A DNA stretch of 64,000 bases from positions 663,828 to 727,827 of the forward strand of contig VDMD01000013.1 in the NCBI GenBank assembly GCA_007026445.1. Reading direction: 5' to 3'. A program made the position numbers and the translations under genes. Below are positions 1 to 9,334 of this stretch, piece after piece. Source of the stretch: Schizophyllum amplum. Its lineage: Eukaryota > Basidiomycota > Agaricomycetes > Agaricales > Schizophyllaceae. The notes beneath the pieces are model-generated. The model did no database searches. It worked only from the letters and a program-made list of their open reading frames with translations, and was not told the DNA's origin. Position 1 is the first letter of the stretch; each line of letters begins with the position of its first letter.

Positions 1-337
1 TAAACAGTTTAACCCCGGGCTACGGTCGCTCTTGTCCGTAGCCGAACTCTGCGTTGAACTCGGCGAAGACTGCTGAAACATGTTGGCGGCTGTTGGCGGC
101 TCCGCTCTCGCTCAGTGGTAGGCAGCGCCTTGGCGCGGTCGCAACGCCCGCAGTGGGGCGCCGCATCCCCCGATGTATGACTGAGGGTTCTGCCTTGCGT
201 GCAATCGCCCTCCCGCCCTCTCATAAGCGCGTTGTTCGTACGGTCGTCCAGCTCTTTCCATCGGCCTGTTGTGTTCAGTTCTGCTTTCCCACCTTGCATT
301 GTTTTTACTTCCTCTTGCCAACTCTTGCGCTCGCGTC
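1..337. other. 5' flank of GH128 gene, no gene seen
   Basis: No coding pattern on either strand beyond chance open frames. The last 100 bases are pyrimidine-rich (a C/T stretch with cctctt and ctcttgcgctcg), as is common just upstream of fungal transcription starts, so this is probably promoter and 5' UTR of the gene starting at 338. Confidence 0.5.
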
Positions 338-1328
338 ATGCCTTCCTTTCCTACGATCATCTCGCTCCTCGCTGCCGTTGCACCCGCACTTGCCACGAAC
401 GCGAAGCGTGGCCTCGCCTACTCAGACAAGACACCTCTCGACGATATCGCAGTTGCCAAAGGAGACGGCGGTGCGGCATCATGGGTGTACACCTGGCAGA
501 CTCTGCCTGCGGACCAGATCAAGAACTCTGGTCTTGAGTTTGTGCCGATGCAGCACGATCGCACTGGCGTCGCGGACCTTGCGAGCAATCTTGCGGGCCT
601 GGGAGCGAAGGTGGTGCTGGTGCGTCTTCTCCCTGCACAACGCTTGTGTAACCCTGACGAAGTGACGGCAGGGCTTCAACGAACCGGAGCGTGCGGACCA
701 GTCAAACATCCCCGTCGCGGAGGCCGTGCAGTTTTACAAGGATACCTTCGCGCCGCTCAAGGATTCTGGCATTCGCATTGGCGCTCCTGCCGTGAGCGCC
801 GCGCCTGAGGGTGCGTGAGACATCCATACTCATGATCTGTCAGCTTACTAAAAAAGCACTGCAGGCCAGCAGTGGATAAAGGACTTCATGGACCAGTGCG
901 GTGATGCCTGTGGGGTGGACTTCGTCCCCTTGCACTGGTACGGAGACGGCGCGCAATATTTCCTCGACTACGTGACTGAGTTTCATGGCTGGTTCAGCCT
1001 CCCAATTTGGGTAACGGGTGCGCATCTACGGCCGGTCTCAAACCTCTGATGTTCTCTGACGCCAATGCAGAGTATGCATCCACGTCGACGGATTCTGCTG
1101 TTGTCTCGGACTTCCTCACTACCACCGTCAACGCCCTCGACGGCGCAGATTACGATTTCGTCGAGAAGTATGCCTGGTTCGCGTATGGCGTAAGTCCTGT
1201 TGGTAGCCTCGGCGTGCGTGGTGCTGACGTGTGTTCTGTAGCGCGTCCCCAATGACGGCCAGTACATGGACCTGCTTGACGCGAATGGCGCTGCCAACGA
1301 CATCGGCAAGATCTATCTATTTGAGTAA
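338..1328 (+). CDS. Secreted GH128 (Asl1-like) beta-glucanase
   Basis: Five exons: 338-619, 672-810, 865-1017, 1071-1189 and 1242-1328, joining in frame to 259 residues. The first ~19 residues (MPSFPTIISLLAAVAPALA) are a typical signal peptide, followed by the KRGLAY start of the glycosyl-hydrolase catalytic-core family (GH128, Asl1-like). Family landmarks in order are SWVYTW, FVPMQH, the acid/base glutamate in GFNEPE (formed across intron 1), PAVSAAPEG, DFVPLHWYG, and the nucleophile glutamate in WVTEYA (formed across intron 3). GH128 enzymes cleave beta-1,3-glucan. Secretion suggests a role in wall remodelling or glucan feeding. All introns are 52-54 nt with GT-AG ends. Length and motifs match a complete intact gene; the family call is firm, the exact substrate is inferred. 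Confidence 0.9.
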
Positions 1329-1728
1329 CTTATCGGGTGCAATAGTACTATCTGGAGAACTCGTCGACACGTAACTTAATCTAGCCTATATATATTGGTG
1401 TTTGTTGTGAAGGTGGTTGTACTCCCCTGCACGATCCTACTTTCGCCGTCTGGGATCTCGGTAACAACGGTTCGCGATTGCCTCAGTTCAAGAAGAGTTT
1501 CGAGCAAGGAGTCGGGTGCCTATTTACTTCGATCCACTTGCCGACTTTATTGGGCCCTTGGTAGCTGGGTTTGCTCATGCCTGAAAAGCTAGAATTTCCT
1601 GCTTTAGGAATCACAACTCGAAGTCGAAGGCCCCGAAGAAGTTTCGATTGACGCAATAAGTTAGATATTGATGACGACGTACAACCCCGCCATAGTGTAC
1701 CCATTCTGTTCGTGAAGTTTTGAGCGAA
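1329..1728. other. Spacer between convergent genes
   Basis: The GH128 gene and the M35 gene converge here, so the span holds two 3' UTRs. An AT-rich tract with tatatatattgg follows the GH128 stop and could serve polyadenylation. No further gene recognised. Confidence 0.5.
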
Positions 1729-2988
1729 TTATTTAACAAATGATCTCTGCAGCGATGTCAGCGTCAAGGATTTGCTGAGATTTTGGGTGGACCTACGGCG
1801 CGCGTAGTAGCGGTAGTTGTCCGCGTTCATCATGGCCTGGTCGTGGCCAAGCGCAAGAGCGGGGTCAACCCCGTACGCCGTGTCGAGCTTGCCGTACAAG
1901 TGTGAGACTTCGTGCACGAGCACATCAGCCTGGCCGTTGCCGCCCGGGCACTCGGGCGTGTTGAGGGGGAACGTCCAGAACGGGTCGCACATGTACACCG
2001 TGCCGCCGACGATTTGGCCGTTGCTGGTGGCGATAGCAGCGTAAGCAACGACGCTACGTGAGATGAGATCAGCACGAGTTATACTGTGCAGTGATAGGAA
2101 AGTACCCGGCACTGCAGTCACCCTGGCAATTGGTCGCAAACTTAGCGGGCTCGCCAACGTTGGTGGTCGTAGCGATGTTGTCAAAGACGCCGCCGACAGC
2201 GTTGCGATCGGCCTGCGAATTGGACTTGAACCATTTGTTGAAGCTGCGAGGAACGATTGAGCGAGGTGCGCGACTGTCTGCCAAAATCCTGCTTACATGT
2301 CACCAGTGCCAGTCTTGGCGACGTTGGCAGCGTTGGTGGCGATCTCGTGCGCGCGGCCGTACGCGGCGGTCAGCGTCGATCGGCGGGTGGCATCCGTGCA
2401 GCCCTCGATCTTGACACGCTTCTCCACCTCGCGCTGCGTGAACTTCGCCTTAGACGCTGCCACGCCCTCATCCGAAACGGTGACCGTCGCGTTGGCGAAG
2501 TATGGCAGAACTCCTGAGGCGCTCTGGCCAGCCCACTCTCCCTCAACGTACTCGAAGACGTTGTCAGTGATCGCGAGGTAATCACCCGCCTCAGAGAGCA
2601 TATGGGTTGCAGAGAAGTCAATCTCCTTGGAGATCTCAGCACCGGCCGCGAGGAATTGCCATGCATCGGCGGTCACGAGGGTGAGATCGTAGAGCACGCC
2701 GGTCATTCCGGCAAAGATGGTGGCATTGCCTGTGGGCACCAGTCAGTACGAGCGACAGAGCCTCACGATATAAAGCATACCGCTGTCTACGTCGTAGATA
2801 TCGAACTGCTTGACGGACAGATCGGACAGAATAGAGCCCCACTTGAGCAATGAGACGTCCTCGCTACCGGTGTTCTTTATTGTGGCGAGAAGCGAGGTTG
2901 TCGATTCGCCAGGAGCGAGCGCGATGCTGACAGAAGGCGCCGCGAGAGCAAAACGTGCAAGAGTGGCGAGGGTAAGGAGGGACAACAT
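1729..2988 (-). CDS. Peptidyl-Lys metalloendopeptidase (M35)
   Basis: Four exons on the minus strand: 2988-2781, 2729-2297, 2243-2106 and 2053-1729, joining to 367 residues. A signal peptide (MLSLLTLATLARFALA) is followed by a propeptide with the IALAPGESTTSLLATIKN pattern of deuterolysin-type proteases. The catalytic domain has the zinc motif HEVSH in VLVHEVSHLYG and the aspzincin third-ligand region GKLDTAYGVD, plus cysteines in GCTDATR, NCQGDC, MCDPF and ECPGG for disulfides. The family, known from Grifola and Armillaria, cuts before lysine. It is secreted and probably works in extracellular protein digestion. The last ~20 residues, after NADNYRYYA, are longer and more basic than usual, so the true C-terminus could involve an unrecognised intron. 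Otherwise the gene looks intact. Confidence 0.88.
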
Positions 2989-3872
2989 CCTCGTTGAATA
3001 TGCGGAGGAGGGGGACCGGGGGTTGGAGATTCTCCTCGCTGCATCTCCTTATATACAACAGGAGCGGCGTTCTCGATACGAGGCATACCAGCCTGAAGGA
3101 CTTCCAAGACCGAGGCGACGCACGATGCTTGAAGAAACAATGCACATGTTCAGCAGAGGACTGTAGCGGGCGCCGCCCGTGCGCGACGGAGGAGTGCTGT
3201 TTCAGGCGATTATCGATGTTGTGTCGTTCCTTTCACTGCTCCTGGCCGTCGGATGGATGATGCATGATCGTCTCGGCTGTCAGCTTCAATAGAGGGTGCC
3301 TCACCGCAGATGGATGAATACCTAGGCTTCCCAGGCGGAAGTCCACTGCGGTTGCACTTGTAGGCATTGATGCAGACCTCGACGGTGATCTGCAGTGAAG
3401 TCTCGATTGAGGACCTTACATACCCGCTAGGTGAGATGGCATAAGCGTCACAGCAACACATATGACCCAGACGTGACCGCTGATCATGAGTGCGTTCAGA
3501 CTTCGAGAGACAAGAACTGAGAAATGTCGTACAATCATTTGGCTGCATCGCTCCTTGGCTTGGCACTTTCGGTAATTCCCGGCCGCACAGTTTGAGCCTG
3601 CGGGCAAGCGTCGTCTCGGCGAGGACCTGACGCGGCCGTTGTGAGCTGTAGATACATATGAGGTGGCAAGACGTGGACGAAGCTGTCTTGGGGCGCTGTG
3701 CAGTGAGATGATGTGGGTGCAATAGACTGAGCTTCCTCTATCACATAAGCAGCGTGCACTTCGGCGACGGGCGAATAAGCTGCAGAGAAGACATCACTAC
3801 CTGCTCTCTACTAACCGATACGGGCTGAGAGATGAAGCACTGGTGCAGCCGAGGCGCTGAATGATCCTGAGG
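2989..3872. other. Spacer upstream of M35 gene
   Basis: Promoter side of the metalloprotease gene, with a TATA-like cttatatac run near 3050 (read on the minus strand as gtatataag). Open frames here look like chance. It ends at the target-site copy of the LTR element. Confidence 0.45.
3868..3872. repeat. Target-site duplication TGAGG, left copy
   Basis: Identical to 5520-5524. Direct flank of the element at its 3' LTR side. Confidence 0.85.
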
Positions 3873-4128
3873 TGTTGAGTTTTCGGTGAGGTGCGCGCAA
3901 GGACGCGTTAGGCGTCGAGAGTGTATGTGCGTGTGAACAAGGCGTTGGGTCGCTTGCCTCGCAAACGCATGCCCTTCGCCGGTGCATTTCTGGTATATAT
4001 ACGAAGTACAAAAGTAACTAGAAAGTTCGTCTTTGTAAGCAATTAGTAAGCCACCTACAATGGCTGTGCAATCCATTGTTCTCCATTGTTCTCGGGCTGG
4101 CGAGTCGCTGACAGCCGTTTCCTCAACA
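3873..4128 (-). repeat. 3' LTR of the gag-only element
   Basis: Nearly identical to 5263-5519. The clear difference I see is one G missing here (acgcgttagg versus acgcggttagg). It contains a tatatatac box. Near-identity of the two LTRs implies a young insertion. Confidence 0.9.
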
Positions 4129-4142
4129 CTCCCCCTCGACTC
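4129..4142 (-). promoter_or_regulatory. Polypurine tract
   Basis: Read on the minus strand this is GAGTCGAGGGGGAG, ending exactly at the inner edge of the 3' LTR. That is where a polypurine primer for plus-strand synthesis belongs. Confidence 0.65.
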
Positions 4143-4339
4143 GAGCAGGCCGAGTGCCGAAACTCTGGCAGCCGTAACTCCCCCTGAACATTAGGCCTGA
4201 TGACCCGTGGTGATCAGCAGCGAAGTGTCCCGGGCAGACGCACCACGCGCCCCGGCAAAACACCCTGCGGACTTCCCACGCGAAGTCACTACAGTCCATA
4301 ATCTTATCTACTGCGTTATCTTCAAATGGTCAAATGGGA

Positions 4340-5188
4340 TCAGAATCCCCAGTCCTCGTCAGCGAGCGAAACTCCTGCGTAGTCGTCCTCGTGACTATCG
4401 TTGGCCACCATGGCCTTCGTCGATGGGTCCGATGGGCAGTCGCGCTGGATGTGCCCCAAGCCGCTACAATTGAAGCAACGTGCCTGCTTGTGCGCGGGTG
4501 ATGTTGATGCGGGTGAGCGTGATGTCGGCGTTCCGGGTGATGATGCGCCGTTTGATGCGCCGTTCTGCCGCGGTTTTCTCGATTTGGAAACAAGCGCGGT
4601 ACTCGTTTCGGGGTTGGTGTATGTCTGGCGTCGATACTCCATCAGGATGCTCGACACGATCTTGTTGGGGTCCTTCAGATCGTCCGCGCGGATTGCCGAC
4701 TGGATGAACGAATGCCACGAATCCGGGAGTGACATCAGCAACGCTACTGATAACTCCGAATTGTCGAGCGGCAGTCCGAGTATGCGACACTCGTCGGCGT
4801 AGCCCTGCATGGTATGTATGTGCTCCTCGATATCAATACCATCATCCACACGAGTGTGGTAGAGCTTCAGCTTGGCGAGCACGATGGCGAGGGGGCCAGT
4901 GGACTCGTGATCGGTCTTCAGCCGTTTCCACGCGTCAAGCGCCGTCGTACAGACGGAGATTGATCGCACGAGGTTCTTCGCCACGCGAAGACGAATCACA
5001 GTGAGTGCCTTGCGATCGTCCTTCTTCCAGGTCGCATCACCAGCTATATTCTTCGATTCCGCTGTATCCTCAATGTGTTCCCCCAGTTCGAGGTCAGTGA
5101 GGATGTCGGTGATCTGAATTTTCCACACGGGATAATTCTCGCTCCCCGACAACGGTTCGATGCGATAGGCCGATGCCGTAGTGGACAT
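4340..5188 (-). CDS. Copia-type Gag with zinc knuckle
   Basis: Uninterrupted 282-residue frame. The N-terminus (RIEPLSGSENYPVWKIQ) has the LTR-Copia gag-polypeptide pattern in which a conserved Trp follows an NY/NF pair. The middle has the helical UBN2-like segment (LDAWKRLKTDHES, LKLYHTRVDDGIDIEEHI). A basic and Ser/Pro-rich linker leads to a retroviral-type CCHC knuckle CFNCSGLGHIQRDC near residues 238-251. Gag forms the particle and binds the element RNA. The frame ends with its own stop about 30 residues after the knuckle and no pol follows, so this is a stand-alone Gag. The start at 5188 is the first ATG of the frame after the 5' LTR. No disabling change was seen. Confidence 0.88.
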   Translation of the reverse strand: MSTTASAYRIEPLSGSENYPVWKIQITDILTDLELGEHIEDTAESKNIAGDATWKKDDRKALTVIRLRVAKNLVRSISVCTTALDAWKRLKTDHESTGPLAIVLAKLKLYHTRVDDGIDIEEHIHTMQGYADECRILGLPLDNSELSVALLMSLPDSWHSFIQSAIRADDLKDPNKIVSSILMEYRRQTYTNPETSTALVSKSRKPRQNGASNGASSPGTPTSRSPASTSPAHKQARCFNCSGLGHIQRDCPSDPSTKAMVANDSHEDDYAGVSLADEDWGF

Positions 5189-5262
5189 GATGCACGCGAT
5201 CGGAGTGATAAGATAAGATGCGCGCTAGCCGGGTGATCGGTGGCGTGACCGAGATGCGTTTG

Positions 5263-5519
5263 TGTTGAGTTTTCGGTGAGGTGCGCGCAAGGACGCGGTT
5301 AGGCGTCGAGAGTGTATGTGCGTGTGAACAAGGCGTTGGGTCGCTTGCCTCGCAAACGCATGCCCTTCGCCGGTGCATTTCTGGTATATATACGAAGTAC
5401 AAAAGTAACTAGAAAGTTCGTCTTTGTAAGCAATTAGTAAGCCACCTACAATGGCTGTGCAATCCATTGTTCTCCATTGTTCTCGGGCTGGCGAGTCGCT
5501 GACAGCCGTTTCCTCAACA
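5263..5519 (-). repeat. 5' LTR of the gag-only element
   Basis: Element transcription would start in this copy and run on the minus strand. The box at about 5390 (gtatatatacg) is the likely TATA element. It is followed on the minus strand by the untranslated leader and the gag start at 5188. No classical tRNA primer-binding match (TGGTATCAGAGC type) is visible next to it. Confidence 0.88.
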
Positions 5520-5524
5520 TGAGG
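5520..5524. repeat. Target-site duplication TGAGG, right copy
   Basis: Identical to 3868-3872. Direct flank of the element at its 5' LTR side. Confidence 0.85.
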
Positions 5525-6830
5525 ACCTTTGGAAGACTCTGGATGACGGATGATCGTACTTTGAAGTTTGTGTGGTGTTGTGATTGTGCGTGATCGGATG
5601 TGGCGTGGGAATGTGGCTTTCATCTCCACCTCAGGTTCAAATTTCCTTCAACTTTTCAAGTTCCAGCACTGATCCCTGCCCAAGTGCAACCATCTCTACG
5701 CCTCCTTTATTGCTCGCCACCATTGTCTGGAGCTGGTACAAATGCACGTATCCCGCTCCCAGATCGCAGGAGTCAGAAAAACGGAAGAGCGGATGCTGAG
5801 CGCACCACAAGCGAGGCTTCTGTGCGAAACGGCTGCTTGAGTCTGTCTCCGGTACTCGGATGCACGGCTGACCAGCGTATCATTTGTGGATGTCTCCCAG
5901 AAGTGTAGCTGGAGTGATTGAGGCTGTCTTCCTCTCCTCTGCCTTGGCCCGGGCCATGGCAGGTATCTACGGCCATCTCGCTCTTTGATGACGACTCGGC
6001 TAACGTCCGTCGTGCAGTTCGCCTAGAACGAGATGTCCTTTTCCCGGATTTGTCTGCTGCAGCATTTCAGCGGCTTCTCGCTCGCTGACGACGTGCAAGA
6101 GGCCAACACCATCGCCGATACGCTGCCGCGGACACTCTGGCGCTGAGCGGGAGAGGCGGGCGTTTGCGGCGCATTTGACGATGTATCTTAAGGTCAATAA
6201 CTTGGCTTTTTTCGTGATACTGACTGGCGATGTACATGGTAGCCTGTGGGTCCGCATGATCGAGGGACCTGCAGCGGACACGAAGGACGTCTGAAGCGAA
6301 GGAGCGCAGCGTCCGCGATGCGCATGATCTGTCAATCAATCTATTTCTTTTGTAGATTATTGGCTAGCATTTACCACTAACTATCTCACTACCTTCGTTC
6401 GCGATTCAATGGACCCGTGCCAAGGAGTGGGGACTCAGCGGAAGAGATATCGAAGTCCAAGTTATCATCATCGTCTCTGAATCCCCTTCTGTGTGACTCT
6501 GAATCCGGGCCGCCTGGATCTCGAGCCAGCCGTCCGACAACGGCCCCGATACGTGAATAATACATGGGGACGGTGTAAGTTGAGTCGACTTCGCACGGCC
6601 TGGAAGTTCGCCTTCGACTCTGGAGCTTTTGGCAAGCCCTCGAAGCCCTCGAGGATAACAAACTGGTCTGATGTGCCGCCGGTTCGGGCTCGGTCGTCTC
6701 CGCTGTTTCGGGTCCCTTTGTTGTGCCTTATCTAATCGCTTGCCGCACGTGCGCGGCAATGCGCCTCGCGGCGCCTTCCGAGTCCGTCGCTCGCTTTTCT
6801 TCCGCTCACCACCGCGTACCGTGTCCCGCG
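5525..6830. other. Spacer between element and CDF gene
   Basis: Open frames on both strands are short and without recognisable motifs. A 71-codon plus-strand frame at 5584-5799 (VIGCGVGMWLSSPPQ...) is the only one with some protein-like texture and I do not call it. The last ~200 bases are the pyrimidine-rich promoter and 5' UTR of the CDF gene. Confidence 0.4.
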
Positions 6831-8680
6831 ATGACCTCCACCGCCCTGGACACCTTAGATACAGTAAGTCCCATTCCTTGCGGGCATATCTTTTCAGCGC
6901 CAAAATCTCAGCTCACCGTCGGCCTGCCTGGACCCGCAGATGACCTGGGCTTCCTCGGACACGCGTGCCACTGTTCTGGGTCCCGGGGACGTGGAGAGGA
7001 ATCCGACCGGCAGCCGGGGGACGATATACGACGACCCTCTTTCGTTCAACAAGAGCCGCAAGTCGGAGGACGAGCTGTCCGCGCTGCGCAAGCGCTCGCG
7101 CACTGGCCGGCGCATCGCCGACTATCAGCGCAGGCAGAATGATGTGCGTGCTATAGGGGGATCGCACTAATGGGAGGGGAGCTGACTGAGGTGCCCCCAG
7201 CTCATTGACTCACTGCTCATGCCAATGGAGGCACACTCAGAGCAGGCGCGACAGGCTGAGGAGGCGAATCGATTACCTGTGAGTATCCGATACACCATCT
7301 GCCCAGTTTATTGAGCCCGTGCTAGGTCCGTATAGCAATATACGCGAGCTTAGGATCCAACATCGTACTCTCCGGTTTGCAGCGTGAGTAATCCAGCCAG
7401 TAGCTCTTCAAGGGACTATACTCAATAATCCCCGCGCAGTGTATGCCGCGATCACCTCAGGATCGCTATCTTTCCTGGCCACAGCCATCGACTCCGTGTT
7501 CGATCCCGCAAGTAATTTTGTGCTCGACTGGCTACATCGGAAATCCGAGAAGCTGGACTTGAACAAATGGCCCGTTGGCGGCTCACGGTTGGAAACGACA
7601 GGAAATATTGTATACGGTGAGCGGGTTGTGCATGTGTTGCTTCACTCCATTCACCCCTGTCGATAGGTTTCCTGTGAGCATCTCCCGAGACAACGATGTC
7701 TTGGTCGCGAATTCTGACCATATACAGTATGGCCGCCGTCAACCTTGTCGTTGTCACGGAAGCCGCGCGAACAATCATTACTCATAAAGGAGATGACCTG
7801 AACGACTTCTACCTCCCATCCGTCATCGCAGTATCAGTTGCGCTCGGCGTGAAGATAATGCTCTTCCTCTACTGCTTCACCATTCGCCAGCATTCCAGTC
7901 AAGTGCAGGTCCTGTGGGAGGACCACAGGAACGACCTCTTCGTCAACGGATTCGGTGAGTATATTGTGGCAAATTGTTTGGCGAAGCTGAACCAAGGCGC
8001 GCATAGGACTTCTGATGTCCTCCGGCGGCAGCAAGTGGGCATGGTGTGCGTTTCTTCCTCGCCCGCAGTTGTAATGAGCATTAATGCTTCTGCAGACCTC
8101 GACCCGATGGGTGGCCTCATTGTGAGCGATGTGTCCTGAACATCGGCGCACCGCTGATACCCGACATATGACTAGATTGCATTAGGAACAATGGCGTCCT
8201 GGGCTCGCACGATATACCATGAATTTGAGCTGCTAACGGGCAAGTCCGCGGAGCCAGACTTTTTGCACCTGGTCACCTACAAAGCGATGACCTATACGTC
8301 CGACATAATATCCGTGGACACCGTGCGCGCGTATCATGTAAGTGCATATCGTCACTGACCGACCGACTGCCCGTCTAAAGTTTTGGGATGTCGTCCCGTG
8401 TCGCCTTCGCCGTCTAGAAAATTGGACTGACCTCCGTTTTTCAGAGCGGTCCTAACATCATCGTCGAGGTCGACATCGTCATGGACGAGCAGTTGAGCCT
8501 TCGCCATACGCACGACGTGAGCCAGATGCTGCAAGACAAGCTAGAGACGCTGCCTGGCGTCGAGCGCGCGTACGTGCATGTGGATTACGAGTCGACGCAT
8601 ACGCCGGTGAGTGGAGCGCGTGGATCTTTGTGTACTTTGACATTGACGACGACCTGTAGGAGCATCGCAAGAAGGAGTGA
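6831..8680 (+). CDS. Cation diffusion facilitator (CDF) metal transporter
   Basis: Twelve exons reconstruct one 397-residue protein: 6831-6863, 6940-7143, 7201-7278, 7326-7383, 7440-7616, 7667-7673, 7728-7954, 8007-8045, 8096-8121, 8176-8337, 8445-8606 and 8660-8680. The cytosolic N-terminus is basic. Membrane segments follow, with the family pattern YAAITSGSLSFLATAIDSVFDP carrying the S/D metal site, then GNIVYGFLMAAVNLVVV, FYLPSVIAVSVALGVKIML and WAWYLDPMGGLIIALG (second acidic metal site). The C-terminal dimerisation domain reads NIIVEVDIVMDEQLSLRHTHD. CDF proteins exchange divalent cations for protons across organelle membranes. Zinc or manganese is likely here, but the metal cannot be read from the sequence. 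The GFLM stretch depends on a 7-nt exon. Every junction is GT-AG and the frame never breaks, so confidence is high. Confidence 0.9.
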
Positions 8681-8908
8681 TGCACTGACTACTGATATGG
8701 GGAAGCTGGAAGCGTCGGAACGAGCGAATATGCATAGAAGATTTTCAATAATGTACATACGCGTGCTGTGTTGAGGGCAAACTATGCGCCTGCTCAGAGG
8801 CATCTACTCAAGCTTGCATTGTGTCCCCGTGGCAAAAATCAGAGATGGCCCCGATGTGTGCGCTGTGCAGGCCAGAGTTTCAGAAGCTTGCTTTGACATT
8901 GCAAGGGG

Positions 8909-8914
8909 AAAAAA
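8909..8914 (-). terminator. Pol III T-run terminator
   Basis: Six T residues on the minus strand, starting 8 bases after the tRNA 3' end: the standard RNA polymerase III stop. Confidence 0.75.
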
Positions 8915-8922
8915 TCGCGCCA

Positions 8923-8994
8923 TAGCAGCAACTTGTTTCGATCAAGTGACCTCGGGGTTATGAGCCCCGCGCGCTTCCACTGCGCCATGCTGCT
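8923..8994 (-). tRNA. Initiator tRNA-Met (CAU)
   Basis: On the minus strand a 72-nt cloverleaf folds perfectly: a 7-bp acceptor stem beginning AGCAGCA and ending TGCTGCTA, D-stem GCGC/GCGC, anticodon stem CGGGG/CCCCG around CTCATAA (anticodon CAT), and T-stem ACTTG/CAAGT. Initiator hallmarks are the A1:U72 closing pair and a T-loop reading ATCGAAA instead of TTCRANN. There is no intron. Such tRNAs bring the first methionine to the ribosome. The internal A and B boxes for RNA polymerase III lie in the D and T arms. Confidence 0.95.
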
Positions 8995-9334
8995 GAAGTG
9001 GAAGGTCGCAGAAAGCCGTGATAGGGTGGCAGGCATGTCTGCAACGCAAATATCTCACGCGTCACAGTCCCCATTGTTCTACTCTTGCGGTTATACTTGT
9101 CTCCTTAACCACTATCAGTCCGTTTCCTTGCCCCTCGGCCTGAAGTCTCGTCATATATGACCACTTGCTTCCTCTCCTTCATCACCTGGACGACCTAACG
9201 CTTGATGCGCACGCGCCTAGTCCGCCAGCAACTGAATTCCGCGCGGACCTGACGTCAGGATCCAGCGACACCACATTCGAGCGTAAATAGACATGTTCGC
9301 GCGACGTGCACTCCTCAACTTGCTCCCAACCACC
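8995..9334. other. Spacer between tRNA and tricalbin-like gene
   Basis: No gene. It holds the upstream side of the tRNA (minus strand) and the promoter and 5' UTR of the plus-strand gene. An in-frame upstream ATG at 9293 lies in a poorer context than the chosen start. Confidence 0.5.

Larger units (their letters stand above)
3873..5519 (-). mobile_element. Compact gag-only Copia-type LTR element
   Basis: A 1,647-bp element bounded by two direct repeats of 256 and 257 bp. Both start TGTTGAG and end CTCAACA on the plus strand, so each LTR has the inverted TG...CA ends expected. The sequence TGAGG occurs immediately outside both ends (3868-3872 and 5520-5524): a perfect 5-bp target-site duplication. 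The internal 1.1 kb holds one minus-strand gag frame and no protease, integrase or reverse transcriptase. A purine tract abuts the inner edge of the 3' LTR. The layout matches non-autonomous terminal-repeat elements that keep only gag (TR-GAG type), which would need enzymes from a full-length relative. Intact ends, target duplication and gag suggest recent, transposition-competent insertion. Confidence 0.9.

Noticed and set aside
3741..4076. Minus-strand open frame of 111 codons sharing its sequence with one at 5225-5629
   Set aside because: The shared part is the LTR itself; the frames are only LTR sequence read through by chance.
5222..5262. Primer-binding site next to the 5' LTR
   Set aside because: The sequence CAAACGCATCTCGGTCAC read on the minus strand matches neither the TGGTAYCAGAGC pattern nor an internal part of the initiator tRNA found here, so I cannot support a primer site.
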